Origin: CBDFKU01 sp965248975
Lineage (GTDB): Bacteria; Chloroflexota; Dehalococcoidia; Lucifugimonadales; JAGWBF01
Assembly (NCBI GenBank): GCA_965248975.1
Contig: CBDFKU010000019.1
Coordinates: 248,001-312,000 of the forward strand
Direction: 5' to 3'
DNA length: 64,000 bases
Below, one piece after another: positions 25,849-33,643 of the stretch. The notes below the pieces were generated by a model that was not told the DNA's origin, did no database searches, and saw only the letters and a list, made by a program, of their open reading frames with translations. Position 1 is the stretch's first letter. The number at the start of each line of letters is the position of its first letter. Position numbers and translations under genes: made by a program.

Positions 25849-26811
25849 ATGAATGAAGAAACGTACGACCATCGAGATCAGCAGTGGGACCATTCGATAG
25901 ATGCGTCCCGGGACCGGGTGGAGGGCTTGTGGAGGCAGGTTGTGAGCCGGCGAAGCTCCAGCCGCTCCGAGTTGGCCGCCGCCAGAGAGAGCCGGGCCCG
26001 TGCGGAGACGCAGCGGCAGCATATGTCCAGCGCGATGCTGGAGGCTACCCGGCAGGCATGCAAAGACCTGGTAGCCGAGGCCGAAAAGCAGTTGGCCGCG
26101 GCCCGGGAAGCCGATGAAGAGGCCAGGAAGAAGCTGGAGGAGGCCGAGTACCAGATGACGATGGTCCAGTCGGCCCGGTGGGAAGCCGACACCTACCGCG
26201 AGAAGGTCATGACCGAGTCCCAGGAGGAGGCCCAGGAGGAGGCCCAGGCCGCCCGGTCAGAGGCCGACAGCTACCGGGAGAAGGTAACGGCCCAGGCCCA
26301 GGAAGAGGCCCAGGCAGCCCGGTCGGAAGCCGACAGCTATCGCGAGAAGGTCATGGCCCAGGCGCAAGAAGAGGGTCAGCGGATCCGGGACGAGGCACGC
26401 ACCGCCGCGATGCACGAGTGCGAGGAGTTGAAGCGCCACGTGTCCTACGAGGTCCAGTGCATGCTTTCGGAGATCGATACCATACGGGCCGCCGCCGAGG
26501 AAGAGCTGGAAGCCCAGAGGATCTACTCCGAGGCGGCCAGCATGAAGGCGATGTCTCCGGAGATGCCCAGCCAGATAATGGCCGAAGTAGAGAAGTTGCT
26601 CCAGGGAATGTCATCTGAAGAGAGCTATGTCCCTGCGCTGGGCAACGGTAACGGCAACGGACACCATGAGTATGAAGAAGAGGCCGGGGAACCCGTTGCT
26701 GTCTTGGAGCCGACAGAAGGGACGGGGGACCACTCGTCCGACGAGAGTACGGGAGGAGGGATAAAAGAGAAGCGCTCAGGGCGTCGTCGCTCCAGGAACG
26801 GGAAGGGATAG
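25849..26811 (+). CDS. Coiled-coil protein with internal 20-residue repeats
   Basis: A 320-aa hydrophilic protein with no signal peptide or membrane segment. Residues ~35-240 are strongly heptad-like and rich in Ala/Glu/Arg. Residues ~110-180 contain near-exact repeats of SEADSYREKVMAQAQEEAQ (three copies, plus a degenerate first copy WEADTYREKVMTESQEEAQ). The tail is low-complexity (GNGNGNGHHEYEEE) and ends in a basic stretch. ATG 25849 has a perfect AAGGAGGGG site. A scaffold or cell-division (DivIVA-like) role is possible from architecture alone; I see no sequence proof. A long GC-rich terminator follows at 26864. Confidence 0.78.
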   Translation: MNEETYDHRDQQWDHSIDASRDRVEGLWRQVVSRRSSSRSELAAARESRARAETQRQHMSSAMLEATRQACKDLVAEAEKQLAAAREADEEARKKLEEAEYQMTMVQSARWEADTYREKVMTESQEEAQEEAQAARSEADSYREKVTAQAQEEAQAARSEADSYREKVMAQAQEEGQRIRDEARTAAMHECEELKRHVSYEVQCMLSEIDTIRAAAEEELEAQRIYSEAASMKAMSPEMPSQIMAEVEKLLQGMSSEESYVPALGNGNGNGHHEYEEEAGEPVAVLEPTEGTGDHSSDESTGGGIKEKRSGRRRSRNGKG

Positions 26812-26863
26812 TCTTCCTTCCTCTCCGGTTGACGTAGAGGGCGCCGGTCCTCTGCATCCACAG

Positions 26864-26918
26864 GTCGCCACCCCCCTTCGGGCAGCGAAGAGGAGGGTGG
26901 CGACTTCGCGTTTTTCTC
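26864..26918 (+). terminator. Rho-independent terminator after the coiled-coil gene
   Basis: GTCGCCACCC (26864-26873) pairs perfectly with GGGTGGCGAC (26895-26904); an inner TTCG/CGAA pairing extends it. TTCGCGTTTTTCTC follows. Confidence 0.82.
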
Positions 26919-26922
26919 TCGG

Positions 26923-26951
26923 TTGCCCAAGCGGGTGAACGGTATTATAAT
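26923..26951 (+). promoter_or_regulatory. Promoter of the LLM-LLM-MFS-selenoprotein cluster
   Basis: TTGCCC (26923-26928), 17-nt spacer, perfect TATAAT (26946-26951), immediately after the preceding terminator. The leader to ATG 27036 is about 80 nt. Confidence 0.72.
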
Positions 26952-27035
26952 CTGCTAGAGGTTACCCTAATCGATCATCTCCAATAGCGCCCGTTACCGT
27001 TTCGCATCGGCTTTACGAGAGGAGAGTGGACTAGA

Positions 27036-28208
27036 ATGACCCTTCCTGAGCGAATGAAGTTCGGAATCTTCCTGGCGCCCTTCCATCGCGTCGGGGAGAA
27101 CCCCACCCTGGGCCTGGAGCGCGACCTGGAGCTGGTCCAGTGGCTTGACGCCCTGGGCTACGACGAGGCCTGGATAGGCGAGCACCACAGCGCGGGCTGG
27201 GAGACCATCGCCTCCCCGGAGATCTTCATGGCGGTTGCCGCCGAGAGGACGCGTTCCATCAAGCTAGGCACCGGGGTCATCAGCCTGCCTTACCATCACC
27301 CCCTCATGGTAGCCAATCGCATGGTCCAGCTGGACCACCTGACCCGGGGTCGGGTCATGCTGGGTGTAGGGCCGGGAGCCCTGGTCTCGGACGCCTTCAT
27401 GCTGGGCATCGACCCGCCACGCCAGCGGGAGATGATGGACGAGTCCCTGGGCGTCATAATGCGGCTTTTCACCGAGACTGAGCCCATCACCCACGTGAGC
27501 GACTGGTTCGAGTTGCACGACGCCACCCTCCACCTCAGGCCCTATCAGAGGCCTCACTTGCCGGTCGCCGTGGCCGCGGTTCAGTCGCCTGCCGGCGTGG
27601 CCCTGGCCGGTAAGCATGGCGCGGCGGTGCTGTCGGTCAGTGTGCCCCGAGACGCGGCGGGCCAGTCCGACCTCACCTACCTGTGGTCCATAGCCGAAGA
27701 GTCGGCGGCGGAGCACGGCAAGGAGGTCAGGCGGGAGGATTGGCGCCTGGTGCTTCCCATGCACCTGGCCGAGAGTCGGGAAGAGGCGATCAACGACGCC
27801 AAGCTGGGCGCCGGCCAGTTCCAGCGAGAGTACCTGGAGGAGAGCATCGGCAGAGAACCCGAATTCACCGGCCCCATCGAGGAGATCATCGAACACATGA
27901 TGGACGCGGGCTCGTGGATCGTGGGCACCCCAGACGATTGCATCCAGGCCATCGAGCGCCTCGACGAGCGGAGCGGGGGGTTCGGCGGCATCCTCGTCAT
28001 GGCCAACGAGTGGGCCTCGCGAGAGAAGGTCCAACACAGCTATGAGCTCCTAGCGCGCTACGTGATGCCACGCTTCCAAGGGACCATGGCCAATATCGTC
28101 ACGTCCAACCAATGGTCACGGGACCATGTTCACGAACTCAACGCCATGCGAACCAGTTCCATCGACAAGGCCAAGCGGGCCTGGGACCAGCGAAGCCGGG
28201 TCGGCTAA
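27036..28208 (+). CDS. LLM-class flavin-dependent oxidoreductase
   Basis: A 390-aa bacterial-luciferase-family monooxygenase. It shows MKFGIFLAPFHRVGENP, DEAWIGEHHSAGWE, the flavin-site segment LGTGVISLPYHHPLMVANRM and GRVMLGVGPGALVSDA, as in FMNH2-dependent limonene- or alkanal-type monooxygenases. The C-terminal segment HMMDAGSWIVGTPDDCIQAI is also typical. It is the first gene of a plus-strand cluster with a second LLM protein, an MFS transporter and a GrdB/PrdB-like selenoprotein. A reduced-flavin supplier is not encoded here. Substrate unknown. Confidence 0.88.
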   Translation: MTLPERMKFGIFLAPFHRVGENPTLGLERDLELVQWLDALGYDEAWIGEHHSAGWETIASPEIFMAVAAERTRSIKLGTGVISLPYHHPLMVANRMVQLDHLTRGRVMLGVGPGALVSDAFMLGIDPPRQREMMDESLGVIMRLFTETEPITHVSDWFELHDATLHLRPYQRPHLPVAVAAVQSPAGVALAGKHGAAVLSVSVPRDAAGQSDLTYLWSIAEESAAEHGKEVRREDWRLVLPMHLAESREEAINDAKLGAGQFQREYLEESIGREPEFTGPIEEIIEHMMDAGSWIVGTPDDCIQAIERLDERSGGFGGILVMANEWASREKVQHSYELLARYVMPRFQGTMANIVTSNQWSRDHVHELNAMRTSSIDKAKRAWDQRSRVG

Positions 28209-28273
28209 TCGCACTAACCGATTCAGGCAGGGTCGTCTAATTATCTGTGATGGTAGGAAATTATCGCTCATGG

Positions 28274-28312
28274 TGAGCGTGTCGAACCATGTGGCGCCTT
28301 TCGACAAGCTCA
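28274..28312. repeat. REP-like inverted repeat
   Basis: TGAGCGTGTCGAA (28274-28286) pairs with TTCGACAAGCTCA (28300-28312), with one two-base interior mismatch and a 13-nt loop. It lies in the 160-bp gap between two LLM genes. The TTCGACAAGCTCA word is a frequent intergenic repeat core in bacterial genomes. Confidence 0.55.
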
Positions 28313-28367
28313 GGTCGAGCGGAAATTACCTTCCTCGGAGCAAGAATCGAAAGACCCTGCTTATCAG

Positions 28368-29459
28368 GTGAGTTCCTTGCATTTCGGACTGGTAATGGAG
28401 TGCGACTACCGGGAGGCTGCCACCCAGCAGGAGGCCTTCCAAGAGGCTTTCGCCCAGGCCGAGGCGGCTGAACAGCTGGGACTGGATGGGGTATGGCTGG
28501 CGGAGAGGCACTTCGCCGCCCCCAAGGGACCCCTCGATGTACTGGGCGTCGGCATCCCATCCATCGTTTCAGCGCCACTGATCATGGCCAGCGCCATAGC
28601 GGCCCGCACCCAGAGACTTCGGGTGGGGGTCGCCGTCAACGTGCTTCCTCTGTGCCACCCGATCCGCATGGCAGAAGAGGTCGCGACGGTGGACCACATC
28701 AGCGGAGGGCGCTTCGACTTCGGCGTGGGACGAAGCGGCTTCGCCAGGGCCTACGAGGGCTACGGTGTACCTTACAGCGAAAGCCGGGAGCGTTTTCAGG
28801 AGTGTCTGGACGTCATCCTGAGGGCCTGGACTAGCGACCGGTTCTCCTATCAAGGTAAATACTACACCTTCGACAACGTCGCCGTTCTGCCCAAACCCTA
28901 CCAGCAGCCTCACCCGCCCATCCGCATCGCGGCCACCACCAGGGATACCTTTCCCCGGGTAGGGGAGATGGGCTACGCCATCTTTGTCGGGTTGCGGGGC
29001 ATGGACCGTCCCGAGCTGGCCGACCAGCTAAGGGTTTACCGCGATGCCCTGAAGTCGGCGGGCCACCCCGGAGAAGGAGACGTCATCCTTCGCCTACCGG
29101 TATACGTCGCCGAGACGGAGGAGCGGGCGAGGGACGAGGCGGAGGCCAGCACGATGTCCTCCTATCGACGCATGGCCCAGACCTTCGCCACCTCGGCCGC
29201 GATACCTGGGACAACGGTCTCCGAGGAGAGGGCCGAACGGGGCCGCCGTCTGTCAGAGGTAACCTACGACGATCTGCTGCAGGACCGGGTGGCCTACGGG
29301 ACCCCGGAGGCGGTGGCGGACCGAATCGAGGAGATCTGTGCCGACCTGCAGCCCTCTGGGATCATCGCCGAGATAAACGTTGGGGGATTGATCCCCAAGC
29401 CGTTGGTGTTCAACTCTTTGCGACTGTTCGGTGAGCGGGTGATCTCGCGGTTCCGATGA
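28368..29459 (+). CDS. LLM-class flavin-dependent oxidoreductase
   Basis: A 363-aa luciferase-like protein. LDGVWLAERHF, RLRVGVAVNVLPLCHPIRMA and GRFDFGVGRSGFARAYEGYG match flavin-dependent LLM monooxygenases; the C-terminal DRVAYGTPEAVADRIEEICA is the usual ending. It starts with GTG at 28368 and has only a weak ribosome site, so the start is somewhat uncertain. It lies between another LLM gene and an MFS exporter and is probably part of the same unit. Not especially similar to the 27036 protein, so this is not a recent duplication. Confidence 0.86.
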   Translation: MSSLHFGLVMECDYREAATQQEAFQEAFAQAEAAEQLGLDGVWLAERHFAAPKGPLDVLGVGIPSIVSAPLIMASAIAARTQRLRVGVAVNVLPLCHPIRMAEEVATVDHISGGRFDFGVGRSGFARAYEGYGVPYSESRERFQECLDVILRAWTSDRFSYQGKYYTFDNVAVLPKPYQQPHPPIRIAATTRDTFPRVGEMGYAIFVGLRGMDRPELADQLRVYRDALKSAGHPGEGDVILRLPVYVAETEERARDEAEASTMSSYRRMAQTFATSAAIPGTTVSEERAERGRRLSEVTYDDLLQDRVAYGTPEAVADRIEEICADLQPSGIIAEINVGGLIPKPLVFNSLRLFGERVISRFR

Positions 29460-29472
29460 GCGAGCATCATCG

Positions 29473-30978
29473 TTGCAAGTGACCCCGGCTGAAACGCGGA
29501 GGAACTACAAGTGGTGGGCTTTCCTGGCCATAGCCGTTGGGACCTTCACCTCGGTGATGGACCACGGCACCGTAACCGTCGCCCTCCCAACCATCTCCGA
29601 TAACTTCGACGCGGACTTGCCTACACTGCAATGGGTGGTGGTAGGCTATCTTCTGACCATTAGCGCACTGCTGCTGCCCATGGGCCAGTTCTCGGACGTT
29701 ATCGGCCGCAAGCAGGTCTACATCGCCGGATTCATTATCTTCGGAGGCGGCGCCGCGCTGGCAGGAGCGTCACCCAACGTCACTCTGTTGATCCTCAGCC
29801 GGGTTGTCATGGGAGTAGGGGCCGCCATGACCCAGGCGCCGGCCATGGCCATGGTAGCCTCCATTTTCCCGGACAGGGAGCGGGGCAAGGCCCTGGGCAT
29901 GCACATGAGCGTGGTCGGCGCAGGCGCCATAACCGGTCCCGCACTTGGCGGCGTTCTGGTAGACGCCGTTGGCTGGAACTGGGTATTCTACATCAGCGTC
30001 CCCGCCAGCGTCCTGTCCATCGCCGCCGCCTTCCTGGTGCTGGACGGGGACCGATCCCGACCTTCACGGGCCGGGGGCTGGGCGAAGATCGACTGCCTGG
30101 GAGCAGCCCTCTCGGCGGGGACGCTGATAGCCCTTCTACTGGCCCTCACCATGGGACCCCGCTCCGGGTGGGGATCTCCCTTGGTCATCGCTTCGACCCT
30201 GGGTTTTGTCGTCCTCTTCGGCACCTTCATCTGGTGGCAGCTACGGACACCGACGCCGATGCTGGATCTCAGCCTGTTCAAGCGCAGGCTGTTCTCTCTG
30301 TCGGTGTCCGCCGGGTTCATCTCCTTCATGGGGGCCTCGGGTCTGGTCTTCCTGCTAATGCCCCTCTACCTGCAGTCCGTCCTTGGATACTCCCCGGGCA
30401 AGGTGGGGCTGATAATGGTGCCCAATGCGCTGGCCATGATCGTGTTCGGGCCGCTTTCGGGTCGGCTCTCCGACCGGTACGGCTGGCGGAGATTCAACGT
30501 CGTGGGACTCTGCATATCGGCGGCGGGCCTGTTCCTCCTCTCTACGATCAGCAATGACTCACCGCTTGCTGTAGTAATGGGGGGTATGGTTCTGATCAAC
30601 GCCGGGCTTGGCATTTTCAACTCCCCCAACAACAGCTCCCTCCTGGCGGCGGTTGAGCAACGCAGCTACGGCGTCGCCTCCGCCATGACCCAGCTGGTGC
30701 GTAACTCCGCCACCGTCACCAGCGTCGCAGTGGGCACCGCCATCGTCACGGCGGTGATGGCCTCCAAGGGGTTCCCGCCCAGCCTGGAAGCCGTATCCGA
30801 CGCCACCGATGAAGGGGTGTTCGTGGCCTTCACGTCGGGCATCCAGGTGGTAGCCATTGCCATGGGGTCCGTAATGCTGCTGGGCGTTGTCCTGTCCTAC
30901 CTGAAGGGCGCACGGCCCAGGGAGGCCCCTACTCCCCGTGTGGCCGAGCCCCAGGTCGACAGAGGCCCCGCCGATTAG
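29473..30978 (+). CDS. MFS drug/metabolite exporter (DHA2, 14-TMS type)
   Basis: A 501-aa membrane transporter. MDHGTVTVALPTI is the DHA2 first-helix motif, GQFSDVIGRKQVYIAG is MFS motif A, and hydrophobic segments consistent with 14 helices fill the length. Motif C-like VVGAGAITGPALGGVLVDAV follows helix 5. These proton antiporters export drugs or metabolites. The start is TTG 29473 (or GTG 29479), 13 bp after the LLM gene; neither has a clear ribosome site. It is placed between flavin oxidoreductases and a selenoprotein; it may export a product or toxic intermediate of the cluster (inference). Confidence 0.88.
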   Translation: MQVTPAETRRNYKWWAFLAIAVGTFTSVMDHGTVTVALPTISDNFDADLPTLQWVVVGYLLTISALLLPMGQFSDVIGRKQVYIAGFIIFGGGAALAGASPNVTLLILSRVVMGVGAAMTQAPAMAMVASIFPDRERGKALGMHMSVVGAGAITGPALGGVLVDAVGWNWVFYISVPASVLSIAAAFLVLDGDRSRPSRAGGWAKIDCLGAALSAGTLIALLLALTMGPRSGWGSPLVIASTLGFVVLFGTFIWWQLRTPTPMLDLSLFKRRLFSLSVSAGFISFMGASGLVFLLMPLYLQSVLGYSPGKVGLIMVPNALAMIVFGPLSGRLSDRYGWRRFNVVGLCISAAGLFLLSTISNDSPLAVVMGGMVLINAGLGIFNSPNNSSLLAAVEQRSYGVASAMTQLVRNSATVTSVAVGTAIVTAVMASKGFPPSLEAVSDATDEGVFVAFTSGIQVVAIAMGSVMLLGVVLSYLKGARPREAPTPRVAEPQVDRGPAD

Positions 30979-30995
30979 TTATAGTGGAGATAGAC

Positions 30996-31814
30996 ATGGC
31001 GCCAATAGAGTACATACCCCGCACACGAGAGATGTACCAAGACTACCCACCGTACCGTTGGGTAGTGAGCGAGGACGTTCCCTGGACACCCCTAGCCAGG
31101 CCGCTAAGTAGCTGTAGAGTGGCCCTGGCCACCTCCGGCGGCGTCCACCTCGCAGACCAGGAGCCCTTCCACACCAAGGACGACACTTCCTACCGAGAGA
31201 TAAGCAAGGACGCGGCCATCACCGAGCTCCGGATATCCCATTTCGGCTACCGCACCCAGGACGCCCAGCGTGACCCCAACTGCGTCTTCCCCATGGAGAG
31301 GATGCGGGAACTGGCCGCCGATGGCGTTATAGGCGAGCTCGCCGACCCCGCCTATTCCTTCATGGGAGGCATCTACTCGGCCCGCAGGGTCAGGGCTGAG
31401 CTGGCCTCGCCGCTGGCTGAGCTTCTGGTGGCGAGGGGCGTCGATGTGCTCTTCCTGGTGCCTGCCTGACCGGTATGCCACCAGTCCGTGGGGCTGGTTG
31501 CCAGGGCAGTGGAGGCGGCGGGCATCCCTACCATATCGATGACATCAGCCATGGACATCACCCAGGCCGTGAAACCGCCCCGGTCCGTGTTCGTGAACTT
31601 TCCCCTGGGGCACCAGACCGGTAAGCCCCACCAACCGGAGCTGCAGCAATCCATAGTGATGGACGCCCTCCACGCCCTGGAAACGTTGACCGAGCCTGGA
31701 GCCATCGTCACCCTTCCCTATGTGTGGGACGATCAGGACGATAGCTGGGAAGACCAGGAGTACCGCCCGGGCTACCTTCGGCCCTACTCACGGGCCGAAT
31801 CGGGCGTGGTTTGA
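30996..31814 (+). CDS. GrdB/PrdB-like reductase, candidate selenoprotein (in-frame UGA)
   Basis: The frame from ATG 30996 (GTGGAG just upstream) runs to UGA 31467-31469 and continues in the same frame to TGA 31812-31814, giving 272 aa if UGA is read as selenocysteine. The protein resembles the glycine/betaine/D-proline reductase selenoprotein B family: CRVALATSGGVHLADQEPFH, YREISKDAAITELRISHFGY, then FLVPA-U-PVCHQSVGLVARAV. The resulting U-x-x-C pair sits where homologues carry a redox motif. An 8-bp hairpin starts 10 nt after the UGA. The family reduces C-N bonds using thiols; the substrate here is unknown. It is in a cluster with two LLM enzymes and an exporter. No sel genes are in the window. 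Confidence 0.83.
31467..31498 (+). promoter_or_regulatory. UGA codon with bacterial SECIS-like hairpin
   Basis: After UGA (31467-31469), ACCAGTCC (31480-31487) pairs with GGGCTGGT (31491-31498) including one G-U pair; the apical loop is GUG at 31488-31490, 19-21 nt after the UGA. This spacing and a loop with GU fit bacterial SECIS elements. Confidence 0.68.
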
Positions 31815-31874
31815 GCCGATAGCTAAGCTAGCCCGGCACCATCGGCCTACGGGAGGGTGCATCATCGAGGTGGG

Positions 31875-33068
31875 ATGTCAGTTCCACTGAGCTTCCAGTT
31901 ACTCCGTACATCCACGGCCGCCCGTGCGGGCGTCCTATCTACGCCCCACGGCGAGGTCCCTACGCCGGCCTTCATGCCCGTGGCCACCCAGGGAAGCGTG
32001 AAGGCCCTTACACCGGATGACGTGAGGACCGTGGGCGCCTCGATCATATTGGGCAACGCATACCACCTGTACCTGCGCCCAGGGGTGGACCTGGTCAGGA
32101 AGCTGGGGGGCCTGCACGCCTTCACCCGGTGGGACGGCCCTATCCTCACCGACAGCGGCGGATTCCAAGCCTTCAGCCTGGGACCCCTGAAGGTAGTCAC
32201 CGACGATGGAGTCCGCTTCCGCTCCCACATCGACGGCAGCGAGCATTATTTCACACCGGAGGCCGCGACCCGATACCAGGAAGCCCTGGGCGCGGATATC
32301 ATCATGTGCTTCGACCAGTGCATCGCATACGGAGAGACTCGGGAAGCCGTCCGGCAGGCGATGGAGCGTACCCACCGTTGGGCCGCCAGGTGCAAGGAAG
32401 CGCACGCGGCTTCTGACGCCTCAGACCGTCAGGCCCTTTTCGGCATAGTCCAGGGGGGTGTCTTCCCCGATCTGCGCACCGAGTCGGCCCAACACATCAC
32501 CTCTCTGGACTTCGACGGCTACGCGGTAGGCGGGCTGGCTGTTGGGGAAGCGAAGAAACCGATGTACGAGGTCACGGAACAGGTGGCGAAGCTGCTGCCC
32601 GAAGATAGGCCCCGATACCTGATGGGCGTGGGGTCCCCTGAGGACTTGGTGGGGTGCGTGGCCCGGGGGATGGACCTTTTCGACTGCGCCCTGCCCACCC
32701 GAGTAGCCCGCAACGGCGGCCTCTTCACCAAGGAGGGCCGCGTCGACATAACCGCCAGGCGTTTCAAAGAGGAGGCCGGGCCTTTGCAGGAGAACTGCGA
32801 CTGCTACGCCTGCACCAGCTTCTCGGCGGCCTACCTACACCACCTATTCAAGTCGAAGGAGCTACTGGGACTAAGGCTGGCGTCGATCCACAATCTGAGG
32901 TTCGTCCTGCGGCTGATGGAGGAGATGAGGTCGGCCATCTTGGAGGGCAGGTTCCCGGCCTTTCGGGAAGGCTTCCTCGCCACCTACAAGCCGACCGACG
33001 AGGGCACGAGGCTCTCCCAGAAGGAGGCCTGGATGGACGCCAGGGGAGTCAGGGAGAGGGGCGCCTAG
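31875..33068 (+). CDS. tgt: tRNA-guanine transglycosylase (queuine tRNA-ribosyltransferase)
   Basis: A 397-aa TIM-barrel enzyme that exchanges guanine 34 for preQ1 in tRNAs with GUN anticodons. ILTDSGGFQAFSLG carries the catalytic Asp, MDLFDCALPTRVARNG the nucleophile region, FGIVQGGVFPDLR the base-recognition loop, and CDCYACTSFSAAYLHH the C-x-C-x2-C-x25-H zinc site. ATG 31875 is preceded by GAGGTGGG; the frame is open to 31857. No queuosine synthesis genes lie in the window. Its last codons overlap the end of the convergent MoaD-like gene by 4 bp. Confidence 0.95.
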   Translation: MSVPLSFQLLRTSTAARAGVLSTPHGEVPTPAFMPVATQGSVKALTPDDVRTVGASIILGNAYHLYLRPGVDLVRKLGGLHAFTRWDGPILTDSGGFQAFSLGPLKVVTDDGVRFRSHIDGSEHYFTPEAATRYQEALGADIIMCFDQCIAYGETREAVRQAMERTHRWAARCKEAHAASDASDRQALFGIVQGGVFPDLRTESAQHITSLDFDGYAVGGLAVGEAKKPMYEVTEQVAKLLPEDRPRYLMGVGSPEDLVGCVARGMDLFDCALPTRVARNGGLFTKEGRVDITARRFKEEAGPLQENCDCYACTSFSAAYLHHLFKSKELLGLRLASIHNLRFVLRLMEEMRSAILEGRFPAFREGFLATYKPTDEGTRLSQKEAWMDARGVRERGA

Positions 33069-33346
33069 AAGCCGCCGGCCACCGCCGGGACGATGCTTAC
33101 CTCGTCACCGGATTTGATGGCCGTATCCAGACCTTCAAGGAACCGCACATCCTCTCCGTTCAAGTACACGTTAACGAAGTAGCGCAGCGTGCCGTCCTCG
33201 TCCAGTAGCCGCTCCTTGAGGCCAGGAAACTGGTTCTCGAGGCCGTCGACGACGCCGGCCAGAGTAGATGCCTCCACCTGGACCTTGTCCTGGCCGTTGG
33301 TGATTCGGCGCAGTGGGGCCGGAATGCGAATCAAGGTGCCACTCAT
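33065..33346 (-). CDS. MoaD/ThiS-family ubiquitin-like sulfur carrier (C-terminus GGF)
   Basis: A 93-aa beta-grasp protein with the MoaD/ThiS/CysO pattern: IRIPAPLRRITNGQDKVQV, FVNVYLNGEDVRFLEG, IKSGDEVSIVPAVAGGF. The family works after activation of a terminal Gly-Gly; here one Phe follows it, so either the Phe is clipped by a protease or carrier function is lost. Like CysO, it ends PAVAGG before that. It lies directly downstream of the NIL-domain gene and threonine synthase-like gene (36-bp gap), a set that points to protein-bound sulfur transfer to an activated amino acid. No ThiF-like activating enzyme is in the window. Confidence 0.85.
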   Translation of the reverse strand: MSGTLIRIPAPLRRITNGQDKVQVEASTLAGVVDGLENQFPGLKERLLDEDGTLRYFVNVYLNGEDVRFLEGLDTAIKSGDEVSIVPAVAGGF

Positions 33347-33382
33347 GTTAGAAAAGCCTCCTTATGGTAAGGGAACTGGACT

Positions 33383-33643
33383 TCATCCTTCGACTACGTC
33401 CCCGGTGACTGGGTCCACCCGCACGCCCATGGAGCTGACCCATCCGACGCCCCTATCGATCTCCTCGTCGGACCCCTCCAACTCCAGCACAACCCAGCCC
33501 ATGCTCTCCCGCACGTCGGCCCTTCGAATGTTGGTGACCAGCTCGAACTGTTTGCCCAGCTGATAGATGATGGGCTGAGTTATTAGATCTGTTGGGAAGG
33601 TGAACTTGACTCTTTGCTTTCCCACGCCTCCGCTACCTCCCAT
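33383..33643 (-). CDS. NIL-domain protein
   Basis: An 86-aa stand-alone NIL domain (ACT-like fold, best known at the C-terminus of MetN methionine transporters). It begins MGGSGGVGKQRVKFTFPTDL and contains TQPIIYQLGKQFELVTNIRR, then GWVVLELEGSDEEIDRGVGW. There is no iron-sulfur motif, unlike longer NIL-4Fe4S proteins of homocysteine synthesis. Its start overlaps the threonine synthase stop by 11 bp, indicating coupled expression. It may sense or bind methionine or a sulfur amino acid for the cluster (inference). Confidence 0.86.
   Translation of the reverse strand: MGGSGGVGKQRVKFTFPTDLITQPIIYQLGKQFELVTNIRRADVRESMGWVVLELEGSDEEIDRGVGWVSSMGVRVDPVTGDVVEG

Noticed and set aside
28274..28312. Inverted repeat considered as a terminator of the first LLM gene
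   Set aside because: No T-run follows on the plus strand, and the stem is interrupted; it fits a REP-type repeat better.
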